From assembly GCF_030272895.1 (NCBI RefSeq), contig NZ_JALRNF010000001.1:62001-126000 (forward strand): 64,000 nucleotides of DNA, written 5' to 3'. Within the stretch, counting starts at the first letter, position 1. Every line of letters starts with the position of its first letter. The stretch comes from Pseudomonas sp. BGr12 (lineage in GTDB: Bacteria; Pseudomonadota; Gammaproteobacteria; Pseudomonadales; Pseudomonadaceae). The position numbers were made by a program, and so were the translations under genes. A model generated the notes under the pieces. The model was not told where the DNA came from. It ran no database searches and saw only the letters and a list, made by a program, of their open reading frames with translations. Positions 7,512-16,109 of this stretch are shown here, in pieces.

Positions 7512-8402
7512 TCAGTCCACCGACCCGGCCTGCACCTCCTGCAGGAACGCCAGCAGATGCTCGTTGAATGCCTGCGGCGCTTCCTCCATCACGAAGTGCC
7601 CGCACTCAGGGATGACCACCCCGCGCAGCGATCGTGCGCGCCCCTTCAGCGTCTGCAACGGCGCATCGCCCGTGGCATGCTGCGCCCCGATCGCCAGTAC
7701 CGGCATCTCCAGTTCGCGCTGGGCGCGCTCTGTGTTCTGGCGGATGGTTTCGGGGATCGCCCGGTAATACTCGAAGCCACCCCGCAGGCCACCCGGCGTC
7801 GAATAGGCGCGGATGTAGACGTCCGACGCCACGCTGTGACGGCGCACAGCCCAGAGGTCGAACATGAAGTTCAGATAGCCCTCCTCACGGCCGGCAATCA
7901 GGAACTCCGGCAAGTCGCGCAGCTGGTTGAACAGGAAGTGCCAAAGGAAGATGTTCTCCTGCGGCGCAACGAAGATCGGCGGCGCCGCGGCCAAGCCGGG
8001 AATCACGGCTTCGGCCACCGCCAGGCTCCTCACCGCCTGCGGCTGGTCGCTGGCCAGCGCATAGGCTACCCACATGCCCACGTCATGGCCGACCAGGTGG
8101 TAGCGGTCGTGGCCGAGCTGAGCCATGGCCTGGTGCAGCAGCCGGGCGATAGTGCCGGTGTCATAGCCCTGGGCCGGGCGATCGGAGTCACCCAGGCCCG
8201 GCGGATCGACGGCGATGGCCATGAAGCCGCGCCCGGCCAGCGCCTGCATCACATGGCGCCAGGCATACCAGGTCTGCGGCCAGCCCGGCACCAGCAGCAC
8301 CGGCTCGCCCTCGCCCGCCACCACGCAATGGATACGCAGGCCGTCCACCTGCATATAGGAATGGGTGAACCCATTGACCGAAGAATCGAGAGGTACCGTC
8401 AT
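7512..8402 (-). CDS. Alpha/beta-fold hydrolase, epoxide-hydrolase-like
   Basis: The 296-residue protein shows the alpha/beta hydrolase order: an oxyanion-hole region VLLVPGWPQTWYAW (about 35-48), DPPGLGDSDRP, a nucleophile elbow HLVGHDVGMW with Asp107 as nucleophile, and a late ECGHFVMEEAP with the catalytic His. An Asp nucleophile with the GWPQ motif points to the epoxide hydrolase/haloalkane dehalogenase branch rather than to a Ser esterase. No signal peptide is seen. Its start overlaps the stop of the upstream isomerase gene by 4 bases, so the two are translationally coupled. The natural substrate is unknown. Confidence 0.8.
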   Translation of the reverse strand: MTVPLDSSVNGFTHSYMQVDGLRIHCVVAGEGEPVLLVPGWPQTWYAWRHVMQALAGRGFMAIAVDPPGLGDSDRPAQGYDTGTIARLLHQAMAQLGHDRYHLVGHDVGMWVAYALASDQPQAVRSLAVAEAVIPGLAAAPPIFVAPQENIFLWHFLFNQLRDLPEFLIAGREEGYLNFMFDLWAVRRHSVASDVYIRAYSTPGGLRGGFEYYRAIPETIRQNTERAQRELEMPVLAIGAQHATGDAPLQTLKGRARSLRGVVIPECGHFVMEEAPQAFNEHLLAFLQEVQAGSVD

Positions 8403-9472
8403 GCGCCTGCCTCCTGCGTGTGCACGCCGAGCATCCGGCGAATCTGCCCGGCGTCGACCGGCGCGCCGGCAAAATCGTCGAACACCTGCTCGGTCACCCG
8501 GATGATGTGGCGGTTGATGAATGCCACGCCTTCGCGGGCGCCGTCCTCCTGGTCTTTCAGGCAGCACTCCCACTCCAGCGTCGCCCAGCCGGCATAGTCG
8601 TACTGCGCCAGCTTGGAAAAGATCCGCTTGAAATCCACCTGCCCATCGCCCAGCGAGCGGAACCGCCCGGCCCGATCGGCCCAGCCGCTGTAGCCGCCAT
8701 ACACCCCCTGGCGGGCGCTGGGATAAAACTCGGCGTCCTTGACGTGGAACATGCGAATGAACGGGTGATAGAGGTCCAGGTAGCCGAGGTAGTCCAGTTG
8801 CTGGAGCACGAAGTGGCTGGGGTCGAAGAGGATCCGGCAGCGCTCGTGCTCACCCACCAGGGCGTGGAAGCGTTCGAAGCTGGTGCCGTCGTGCAGGTCT
8901 TCGGCGGGATGGATCTCGTAGCACAGGTTGACGCCCTGCTCGTCACACACATCGAGGATCGGCCGCCAGCGCCGCGCCAGTTCCTCGAAGGCCGTCTCGA
9001 TCAGCCCTTCAGGGCGCTGCGGAAACGGGAACAGATACGGCCAGGCCAGCGAACCGGAGAAGGTGCCCATGTCTTCCAGGCCGAGGTTGCGACTGGCCCG
9101 CGCCGCCAGCTTCACCTGCTCGATGGCCCAGGCGCTGCGTTCTGCAGGGTGCCCGCGCAAGGCCGCGGGGGCAAAGGCATCGCACATCGCGTCGTAGGCG
9201 GGATGCACCGCGACCAACTGACCGAACATATGGGTGCTCAGCTCACTGATCTGCAAGCCGCGCTCGGCCAGCCTGCCCTTGATGTCTTCACAGTAACCGT
9301 GGCTTTGCGCCGCTTGCGCGACATCGAACAGACGCGCGTCCCAGGCCGGCACCTGCAGGGCCTTGAAGCCCAGGCCGCTGGCCCAGTCGGCGATGCTGTC
9401 CAGGCTGTTGAACGGAGGTTGGTCACCACTGAACTGGGCGAGATGGAGACTGGGGCCTTTGAGGGTTCTCAT
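8399..9472 (-). CDS. Sugar phosphate isomerase/epimerase-like TIM-barrel protein
   Basis: The 357-residue protein has the xylose-isomerase-like TIM-barrel signature with metal-binding acidic and His residues: VNLCYEIHPAEDLHDG, RILFDPSHFVLQQLDY, IRMFHVKDAEFYP and WATLEWECC. Such proteins isomerise or epimerise sugars or inositol derivatives in the cytoplasm. It is the first gene of a two-gene leftward unit with the hydrolase. The start at 9472 follows the 44-bp palindrome directly; a longer frame reading through the palindrome is unlikely. The unit is divergent from a TetR gene, which probably regulates it. Confidence 0.85.
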   Translation of the reverse strand: MRTLKGPSLHLAQFSGDQPPFNSLDSIADWASGLGFKALQVPAWDARLFDVAQAAQSHGYCEDIKGRLAERGLQISELSTHMFGQLVAVHPAYDAMCDAFAPAALRGHPAERSAWAIEQVKLAARASRNLGLEDMGTFSGSLAWPYLFPFPQRPEGLIETAFEELARRWRPILDVCDEQGVNLCYEIHPAEDLHDGTSFERFHALVGEHERCRILFDPSHFVLQQLDYLGYLDLYHPFIRMFHVKDAEFYPSARQGVYGGYSGWADRAGRFRSLGDGQVDFKRIFSKLAQYDYAGWATLEWECCLKDQEDGAREGVAFINRHIIRVTEQVFDDFAGAPVDAGQIRRMLGVHTQEAGA

Positions 9473-9474
9473 AC

Positions 9475-9518
9475 GATCGATCCTATTGTTTGTCGATCGA
9501 CAAACAATAGGATCGATC
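9475..9518. promoter_or_regulatory. Perfect 44-bp palindrome: divergent operator/promoter
   Basis: Bases 9475-9518 read identically on both strands, with centre TGTCGATCGACA (9491-9502). Because of the symmetry, the same promoter-like pair appears in both directions: TTGTTT (9486-9491), 16 bases, TAGGAT (9508-9513). It lies exactly between the isomerase gene and the TetR gene, so it is probably the TetR operator overlapping two identical promoters. Confidence 0.8.
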
Positions 9519-9582
9519 AATGCTGGCCGTCAACCCCGAGTTGGATAGAATGGTCGCCCACCCCATTCAAGGCAGGCAGGCG

Positions 9583-10179
9583 ATGGCAGGACGTCCCAGG
9601 GAGTTCGACAAACAGGAAGCGTTGCGCAAGGCGATGCGGTTGTTCTGGGAACACGGCTATGAAGGCACGTCGATGTCGATGTTGGTGTCCGCGCTGGGCA
9701 TCGCGTCGGCGCGGATCTATGCGGCGTTTGGCAGCAAGCAGCAGTTGTTCGAAGAGGCTGTGGCGCTGTATGAATCGGCTGAAGGTGGCTTCGCCGATCG
9801 CGCCCTGGAGATGCCGGATATTCGTCAGGCGTTGGCGCAGATGCTCGATGCGGCTATCGGCACCTACACTCGGGCCGGTGAACCGCGTGGCTGTTTGGTG
9901 GTGAGCGCGGCCAGTGGTGTGGCGCCGGAAAATACCGGGGTTCTTACCTGGTTGTCCGGGCATCGTCTGCAGCGGACCGAGTCGATCATTTCGCGGCTGC
10001 ACAAGGCCCGCGCTGACGGCCAGTTGCCTACCGATGCGGACGTTGAGGCATTGGGGCATTTCTATGCCACGTTCCTGCACGGGATCTCGGTGCAGGCGCG
10101 GGATGGGGTGTCGGCGGATGCGCTGCGTAGTGCCTGCAAGTGTGCATTGGCAGTGTTGCCGGAGAGTGATCGGCGATAG
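9583..10179 (+). CDS. TetR/AcrR family transcriptional regulator
   Basis: The 198-residue protein has an N-terminal TetR DNA-binding domain (AGRPREFDKQEALRKAMRLF, then GYEGTSMSMLVSALGIASAR and IYAAFGSKQQLFEEAVALY, residues about 2-62) and a helical ligand-binding domain with RGCLVVSAAS, a motif common in the YxaF/LmrA-type branch. The start MAGRPRE at 9583 fits the family; an in-frame ATG at 9520 would lie at the expected transcription start. It is divergent from the isomerase-hydrolase unit across the palindrome, which implies repression of both directions. Confidence 0.88.
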   Translation: MAGRPREFDKQEALRKAMRLFWEHGYEGTSMSMLVSALGIASARIYAAFGSKQQLFEEAVALYESAEGGFADRALEMPDIRQALAQMLDAAIGTYTRAGEPRGCLVVSAASGVAPENTGVLTWLSGHRLQRTESIISRLHKARADGQLPTDADVEALGHFYATFLHGISVQARDGVSADALRSACKCALAVLPESDRR

Positions 10180-10289
10180 CTGGTGTTCAGGGGGCTGTGG
10201 TCGGTTCTGCCTAGGCCCCTCCCCTTGAATCTGCACTCCAACCTCGCTACCCTCCTCCTGTCGCTGTAAATCCAGCGACTCGGGCTTGG

Positions 10290-10498
10290 CGGCCCGGGAC
10301 GAAGGCGCAAAGCGCCCCATTTTCACCATCGCAGGCGCTTTTTTTGTGCCCGCGATGCTGCTTTATGGCGGGCTGCGCATGGACTTCTTCGGAAGTGCCG
10401 GTTCCTTCGTACCGGTCCGCCAACCTTGCGTAGTCCGTCACCCTTCCCTGCTTGGCGGCAGTCGGTGGCGGATCCTTTAACTACGAAGGAGCACCACA
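10290..10498 (+). promoter_or_regulatory. Structured leader with two mutually exclusive hairpins
   Basis: The hairpin GGCGC-AAA-GCGCC (10304-10316) shares its right arm with a second hairpin, AGCGCC (10311-10316) with GGCGCT (10334-10339). The second is followed by seven T and so resembles a terminator. Only one can form at a time, as in attenuators. The region then continues about 150 bases with further short inverted repeats to the ribosome site GAAGGAGCACC of the next gene. From memory, similar sequence recurs upstream of DUF3077/DUF6124 genes in Pseudomonas. It could alternatively just terminate the TetR transcript. Confidence 0.45.
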
Positions 10499-10840
10499 AT
10501 GACAAAGCCTGTCCCCGATCCCCCGTTTGTCACCAAAACCAGCACTACTTTCGGCTCCTGTAACAGCAGCCATGCCCCATTGTTTGCCGTCCGCACCGGA
10601 GTCTCGTCCGAAGACGCCCTGGTCCATGCCAGTGTCTTGCTGAGAAGCGCTTACCAGACCAATGCACAGGCCTGTGAGAAGGTCGAGCCTGATGTTCGTG
10701 GGCTGCTCTGGGCTACCCAGCATTCGCTGGAAATGAGCCTGGCGCTGGTGGAGGCGTTGCTGGATGAGGTGGAGGCGCGATCCACGACGGCGGCGTTAGT
10801 GCGTCGTGCTGGGCAGGTGGATCACGCTTCAGTTGAGTGA
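10499..10840 (+). CDS. DUF3077/DUF6124-like small protein
   Basis: This 113-residue protein begins MTKPVPDPPF and contains PLFAVRTGVSSEDALVHASV, then LLRSAYQT and a closing helix EMSLALVEALLDEVE. That arrangement is typical of a Pseudomonas-restricted family annotated DUF3077 or DUF6124 (from memory). The function is unknown; no membrane segment or catalytic motif is seen. GAAGGAGCACCACA provides a strong ribosome site. The family often appears in several copies per genome. Confidence 0.7.
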   Translation: MTKPVPDPPFVTKTSTTFGSCNSSHAPLFAVRTGVSSEDALVHASVLLRSAYQTNAQACEKVEPDVRGLLWATQHSLEMSLALVEALLDEVEARSTTAALVRRAGQVDHASVE

Positions 10841-11144
10841 TTGTTGAAGGTTGTGCCAAGGGCCGCAGGTGCGGCCTATCGATATGGAATGGCGATTTGA
10901 GCTGGTGTCCGGCGTTGGGTGGGAGGGCTGGGTGTTGCTTTGCGCCTGGGTTGCTAGCGATTGCAGACTGGCGACAGCGGCTGCGAGTTCGCGATGCAGT
11001 TCCGTGTGAAGCACAAATCTGGACCGTCTATTGCGCCCTGGATGGAACGTTTTCCTTTTTTGCTGCCCGTCATGACCGGCAGCAATCTTTCGACAAGGGA
11101 GCGGTCGTTCTGTAGCAGTCAATGTAATTTGAGCTCGACAAAAA

Positions 11145-11164
11145 TACTGGCTATGCATACAGTA
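11145..11164. promoter_or_regulatory. LexA-type SOS box
   Basis: TACTGGCTATGCATACAGTA contains the CTG-N10-CAG core and agrees with the classical 20-base LexA consensus at most positions. A possible -35 TTGAGC (11129-11134) and -10 TATGCA (11152-11157), 17 bases apart, would place the box over the promoter. The first gene downstream is the NdpA-like gene at 11294. The rest of 10841-11293 shows no gene I can support. Confidence 0.7.
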
Positions 11165-11293
11165 AAGGTATCGATCACTCTCAATGGCTCTGTTGACCGT
11201 TCGGGGAAAACGGGCGGCAGACCAATGGCCATTTGCAGGCCACCTCTGAGTCTCGTAATCTCACATTGATATTACTGAAACGGAAGTCGATCT

Positions 11294-12427
11294 GTGATCA
11301 CGCTAAAAACCGCCATCATCCACAGCTTCAAGAAAATTGTTCATACAGATCTCGTTTCTGACGTGGTGAAAAAGGACGTTGTCCTCGATACACGAAACCC
11401 AGCGTTAGAGTCCCTTGTCGAAGGCATCAACGGCCTGATTGGTAAAGAAGGGAACAGTGTGGTCTACGGACAATTTGCAGACGACGGTCGCCAAGGCCCA
11501 TTTCCCGATCGGTTTAGTGCATTCGTCGATGTCTGTGATGATGAGGCTGAATTTATCGCTTTAACCCATTTGGCCATGGATCAACTGGTCGAGCAGGCGA
11601 AGGATCAAACCTTGGCTACCGGCGGTCATATTCTCTGCGCGCAGTACACCTCAGGAGCTTCTGACTTCTTTCTAGTCGCCAGTATCAAGCAGCGTGGGGG
11701 CATTCAGCTCGATGAGAACTATGTGCCCAAAGCTATCCAGGAAGTGGACCTGAAGACTGTTCAGCAGGCAGCCAGGATCAACTTGGTGAAATTCGCGACG
11801 GTCACTGCCGCCGCCATGCTTGCTGCTGAAGGCAACGCAGTTGTAGATGCTGCGGACGCAGAAGAGGTTGATACGACCTATCTTTGCTTTATCAGCCGTG
11901 GCCGAGACAGCCAGGCGTCTGACTATTTTATCTCCGCCTTGGGATGTGCCAAAGGCGTGGCATCCGGCCGGGCAACCAAAAATGCCATTGATTACGTTGG
12001 TCGTTTCTTCCGCAACAATAAACAACTCAAGCCCTTTGCCTACAAGGCGAAAGAGGCGGTTGTCCGGTACTTGCAGGACCGGCTGGCGGATGGCAAATCT
12101 GCTCGGCTGGATGCGATCTGCCATGCGGCAATTCAGCACGTTCCACCTGATCTGGTCGATGAGATCGCAGGGCTGAAAGACTATCTCAACGACGAAAAAC
12201 ATCGAGTTCCTGAGGATTTCACCGTCAATCCAAAATCGCTGAAAGAGAAGACCAGGATTAAAGGCGAAGCTGCGAGCTGGTCACTTCAATTTGAACGTGG
12301 TGCTTTGGGGAAGGAGCCAAATTCCGATGTTTATTATGATGAGGGTCGTAAGAAGCTAACCCTATCTAACATGAACCAGGAGCTGGTCGATTTGATTGAG
12401 AAAGAGCTTCAGGCCAGGGTTGGGTAA
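11294..12427 (+). CDS. Nucleoid-associated protein, NdpA/YejK family
   Basis: The 377-residue protein starts at GTG (11294). It matches the 37-kDa nucleoid-associated family: an N-terminal domain with IIHSFKKIVHTDLVSDVV, middle FFLVASIKQRGGIQLDENYV, CFISRGRDSQASDYFISALG and a helical C-terminus. Known members bind DNA and occur once in the core genome; this copy lies in AT-richer, probably acquired DNA. The next gene, for a membrane protein, begins 3 bases after its stop, so the two form one transcript behind a LexA box. Inference: a paralogue recruited into a two-gene stress or defence unit. Confidence 0.8.
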   Translation: MITLKTAIIHSFKKIVHTDLVSDVVKKDVVLDTRNPALESLVEGINGLIGKEGNSVVYGQFADDGRQGPFPDRFSAFVDVCDDEAEFIALTHLAMDQLVEQAKDQTLATGGHILCAQYTSGASDFFLVASIKQRGGIQLDENYVPKAIQEVDLKTVQQAARINLVKFATVTAAAMLAAEGNAVVDAADAEEVDTTYLCFISRGRDSQASDYFISALGCAKGVASGRATKNAIDYVGRFFRNNKQLKPFAYKAKEAVVRYLQDRLADGKSARLDAICHAAIQHVPPDLVDEIAGLKDYLNDEKHRVPEDFTVNPKSLKEKTRIKGEAASWSLQFERGALGKEPNSDVYYDEGRKKLTLSNMNQELVDLIEKELQARVG

Positions 12428-12430
12428 ACC

Positions 12431-13693
12431 ATGTTCTCCAATGTCGTGGCCCTGTACCGGGCAATGGGAGCACCAGCCATCGAAGGTGGTGTAGCCTCCT
12501 ATGATGGACCGCTCACTCCCGACATCACGGCCGCGCTGCAGGGATGCAAGGATTTGCAGCCCGAGTTTGGCAAAATCCAGCATCATGAAATAGTTGAAGG
12601 TGGTGCAGTAGAGATCGAACTCCGCCTACCCACGAATGAATCTGGCCGATTTTACGCGAACGTGAGCGATTTGGCACGTAATGGCTCACTGGGGAAAGGG
12701 CAGTTTCCACAGAATGTATACGTAGTTGACTTAGATTGGGCCGATTTCGACGGTGGCGAACCGACACAAATTAAAGGGCTCAGACGGGTCTGTAGGCTGA
12801 TCGAACTTTTGGCGTTGTTAGCAATCGGGGTAGACAAGGACAGCAGTCCAGACACCTATAATTTGTTCTTCGCTTTGCCTCCCGATGGCGCAAAACCGCC
12901 CAGGACGTTTCTTCTGCCGACTGTGGTTGATGAAAATGTACTTGGGCATGAGCTCAGACACGTGAGTCTGCTAGAGGAGATCCTCAACCGTAAAAATGAA
13001 AACAAGGCTCACCTCTCAGAACGCAAGCTCATGATTCGGATGGCAATTGCCAGTGTAATTGAGAAGTTTGAAAGCGAGCCAAATCACTTCCTCGTAATTG
13101 TTCGCGAATGGAATGAGGTCCTAGCTACCTACCGTGCCAACTTGCAAACATACGTCTACAGTTTCTCATTCGAGAAGGCTCGACGTGAATTGGCACAGGC
13201 GGAAATTGACTACGGGACCAAGCTCAGCGGCGTGCTGGGGGACATTGCCGGAAAAATGCTGGCGCTCCCGATCTCTTTTGCTGGATGGGTAGCCCTGAAC
13301 AACAGCACTTCTCCGTTTGAAGGATTCGTTTTGGTACTTGGTTTGATTGTCGTGTCGCTGGTCCTACTCGCAATCCTGCACAATCAGACGCTACAGACGA
13401 ACCGCTTATTACATAGCTTCAATGTTGTTTTCGACGACTTCAAAGACAAAATCAAAACCTATCCCCCCAAGCTTCAAGGCCTGCTCAAAATTACAATTGA
13501 GCAAGTCGAAACGCAGGGGCGTACTTTGCGGCGCACCTTTCTGTTATTGCAGGGACTGGCATTATTACCCGGGGCCGGGGCGGCGCTATTGGCTCTCATA
13601 AAATATTGGGACTCGCTGCTATGGGTTGCTGTGACTGCTATTTCGGCAATTTCCGCAGCCCCTTATATTGATCCTATTTTTCTAAGTCCATAG
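12431..13693 (+). CDS. Membrane protein partner of the NdpA-like protein
   Basis: This 420-residue protein has a soluble N-terminal half (1-270) with no family I recognise. The C-terminal half has about four membrane segments: ALPISFAGWVALNN, FEGFVLVLGLIVVSLVLLAI, LLLQGLALLPGAGAALLALI and LLWVAVTAISAISAA. A charged loop FDDFKDKIKTYPPKLQGLLK separates the second and third. It is tightly coupled to the NdpA-like gene. Inference: the membrane part could be an effector triggered by the DNA-binding partner, as in other sensor-plus-membrane-effector defence pairs. No direct evidence for toxicity is visible. Confidence 0.6.
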   Translation: MFSNVVALYRAMGAPAIEGGVASYDGPLTPDITAALQGCKDLQPEFGKIQHHEIVEGGAVEIELRLPTNESGRFYANVSDLARNGSLGKGQFPQNVYVVDLDWADFDGGEPTQIKGLRRVCRLIELLALLAIGVDKDSSPDTYNLFFALPPDGAKPPRTFLLPTVVDENVLGHELRHVSLLEEILNRKNENKAHLSERKLMIRMAIASVIEKFESEPNHFLVIVREWNEVLATYRANLQTYVYSFSFEKARRELAQAEIDYGTKLSGVLGDIAGKMLALPISFAGWVALNNSTSPFEGFVLVLGLIVVSLVLLAILHNQTLQTNRLLHSFNVVFDDFKDKIKTYPPKLQGLLKITIEQVETQGRTLRRTFLLLQGLALLPGAGAALLALIKYWDSLLWVAVTAISAISAAPYIDPIFLSP

Positions 13694-13823
13694 GCGAGGC
13701 CTGCGCATGGCATCTCATGCATGCATCAACGGAAACCCCGCTACGATCTAACTTAGCGACAATTCATGGACTAGCTGTGTTTTAGAAATTCGCTCCAGCA
13801 GAGGCCTCCCTACTAAGGTTAAC

Positions 13824-16109
13824 TTATTGATACGAGCTGATTAGTGTATTGAACAGTTCATCAATAGAGGGGCCGGCCTCATAGCCTGCGCCTCTACTTT
13901 CTTTCCAGATTTCATACGCATGTGCGGACTGCTCGTCATGATAAGCCTCAAGCTCACCAATTTTCTCTGCAATCCATGCGCACTCCGAAGACACATCGAC
14001 CTCTATTGCTTCGCTTAAAGCAAGTACATCTTGCTCTAAAGATTCGCATTCAGATACTGAGCCCATTTCAGATAGCTCTTCTCTGAAACTGTCATCTAGG
14101 TATTGTTCTATCGCCCTTGCAAGCAACTCTGAGCGGGAGGCGCTAGGGCGCTTATCAATAATGCTTAAAAGCGAACACAGTTCATTTGATCGAGCACCAT
14201 TCAATGAATGATTTAATAAAGTGTCGATGATGAAGTCCAGATAAAACTCTTTATCCTTGGCGGAAATGGCATTACCTTTGTAAAGCTGCTTGAATACATC
14301 TGTCCCGCTAACAATATTTGGTACCGATTGCACCCATGAGCTTGATAGCACTTCAAGGGCTTCCAGCGCAATCGCTTGCATGCGCTGGGAAACTATAGAT
14401 GACGCTATTTGTAATACTGTGTCGGTTCGACTTTCCAGGGAGTTAGAGTAGTAATAGAAAGGCTCAGAGTTGTACGTAACAGCCGCAGGGGCCTTAAGCA
14501 GTCTTTCGACTGTTTGTGCTAGCCGATCAGATTCGCGTAAAAGACAATCAAAAATCCTTGTACTTTCTTCTGCTTTAGCAAACACCCAGATGCGTCGGAG
14601 TTGAGGGAAATATTCAGCGGCATCTATTAGGTCTATTAAATTGGAAGTATCCTGTCGAACTACTTCGTTCAGCATATCTAGAACAGAGGGATTAATAAAC
14701 TCCAGCTTAGCGCCCGGCCTTATAAAAGACCCATTCACCTCCGCTAAAGCCTTGCGCCAATCAGACGGCTGGGTGCGGAATCCATAATGGTCTGATCGAA
14801 TGCCGTGAAGGGTATTGTAAGACCTCTCCAAATTCCTCAGATCAGTTTTACCGCCGCATAGATATAGCGCTAAAAGCACGCTTCTAGCTGCGTCACTAAT
14901 CTGGTTTTCATACGCGTGCGACCATATCTCAGCAGGATTTTCTAACAAGTTTTTTACGAAGTCTTGATATTTCTCCGAGGGAGCCGATTTAACTCTATGA
15001 TAGGACGACAGCCATTCTATAAGCCGAGGATTAAATTTGGCATGCTCTACGATTGTTGTGTAGAAGCGATCTTTTAGCAAGGCTGACACATAATCTTTCG
15101 GCAGCTCACTAAAATATATGTGATTATATAAAATTAGCGCCCGCTGATGCTGAGTGTAATCAGATATCTCGAGAACGCAGTGCCTGTCGATAATGGTAGA
15201 GTGCTTAAGCTTCTCAGAAATTGCTATCGCTTGCCTCAGGATATGTTCGCGAGTGGTCAGTATAAGAACTGAATTCGGGGAGCTCTGCACTAATTCAATA
15301 AAGTCCAGAATCTCTCTGTCTTCATTTCGTGTAAAAGATGAGCCGCTCTCGCCAAGGAATGTGGCTCCTATGAAATCATCATAGTAAAAAATCTGCTTTT
15401 TGCCTTTTTGATAGCGCTCTCGGCCACTCCGGAAGCCATCCACGATTGATACTACTTCGTAACCCTGCTCAAGGTAATTGAATAGCAGCATTTTAGCCAA
15501 GCTGGTTTTTCCAACTCCGGGCGCACCGGAAATGATTGCGACATGCTCTTTATCCAACATTTTCAAAGCTCTAGGGAATGCGGCACTGCTTACATAACGC
15601 TGTATATCCCTGTGAACACGTTGCGCATCGAACTCGCTTTGCGTTAGAGAGGCGTTGTGGATGACGCGATCTAGAACAACTTTACTTGCCAGCCACAGCT
15701 TGTAGTGCGTCATCTCGACACTGGGAAAAATAGTGAGGAGGTTATTCAAATCGTCTCGACCGACAATGTCAGCAGAGGAAAGTAATGGGTCGAATAGTTT
15801 CGCGATGCTTAGCTTATTTTCCGGAGTCAACCCAACTGAAGTTACTAAAATGTAGCGCGTCGGATTTAATTTTTGAGCTTTTATGCTTTCTTTGCTAAGG
15901 CTGCTCAACAGCCCCGTAAATCCAGTGCCGCTGTAGTGTTTGCATTGCACTATTGTATTCAGGGACGCGTGTGCGATACGGAAGTCAATCCCGCCATCTC
16001 TTCCAGACTTAAAAGATTCTAAAATTATCTGATCCCGTGCCTGGATGAGGTCTCGAGCAAGCTCCTCAAAGTCATTAGGGGAAAGCTGTTTGAAATCATA
16101 GCTAGGCAT
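13824..16109 (-). CDS. Mrr-like nuclease fused to a STAND-type NTPase (defence protein)
   Basis: The 761-residue protein starts at 16109 (MPSYDFKQLS); a longer frame to 16157 is less typical. Residues 1-110 form an Mrr-type restriction endonuclease domain, with SGRDGGIDFR (Asp42) and VQCKHYSG (Gln55-x-Lys57) as the PD-(D/E)xK core. Residues about 190-330 are a P-loop NTPase: Walker A GAPGVGKTSLAK with Lys201, Walker B KKQIFYYDDFIG, and VLILTTREH as sensor, consistent with the novel-STAND 3 group. The remaining 400 residues are helical with no clear repeats. Similar proteins act in antiphage immunity by cutting DNA after sensing a trigger. The gene is convergent with the NdpA pair and AT-rich. 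Confidence 0.8.
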   Translation of the reverse strand: MPSYDFKQLSPNDFEELARDLIQARDQIILESFKSGRDGGIDFRIAHASLNTIVQCKHYSGTGFTGLLSSLSKESIKAQKLNPTRYILVTSVGLTPENKLSIAKLFDPLLSSADIVGRDDLNNLLTIFPSVEMTHYKLWLASKVVLDRVIHNASLTQSEFDAQRVHRDIQRYVSSAAFPRALKMLDKEHVAIISGAPGVGKTSLAKMLLFNYLEQGYEVVSIVDGFRSGRERYQKGKKQIFYYDDFIGATFLGESGSSFTRNEDREILDFIELVQSSPNSVLILTTREHILRQAIAISEKLKHSTIIDRHCVLEISDYTQHQRALILYNHIYFSELPKDYVSALLKDRFYTTIVEHAKFNPRLIEWLSSYHRVKSAPSEKYQDFVKNLLENPAEIWSHAYENQISDAARSVLLALYLCGGKTDLRNLERSYNTLHGIRSDHYGFRTQPSDWRKALAEVNGSFIRPGAKLEFINPSVLDMLNEVVRQDTSNLIDLIDAAEYFPQLRRIWVFAKAEESTRIFDCLLRESDRLAQTVERLLKAPAAVTYNSEPFYYYSNSLESRTDTVLQIASSIVSQRMQAIALEALEVLSSSWVQSVPNIVSGTDVFKQLYKGNAISAKDKEFYLDFIIDTLLNHSLNGARSNELCSLLSIIDKRPSASRSELLARAIEQYLDDSFREELSEMGSVSECESLEQDVLALSEAIEVDVSSECAWIAEKIGELEAYHDEQSAHAYEIWKESRGAGYEAGPSIDELFNTLISSYQ

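Noticed and set aside
10286..10480. 64-residue plus-strand frame in the leader of the DUF3077-like gene (MLLYGGLRMDFFG region)
   Set aside because: It may be conserved at the DNA level because of RNA structure. There is no ribosome site, and the hairpins explain the sequence better.
10829..11158. 109-residue minus-strand frame after the DUF3077-like gene
   Set aside because: It overlaps the end of the gene on the other strand, has no ribosome site, and the sequence looks low in complexity with no domain. A small part (ELAAAVASLQSLATQAQSN) looks protein-like, so it is left open but not annotated.
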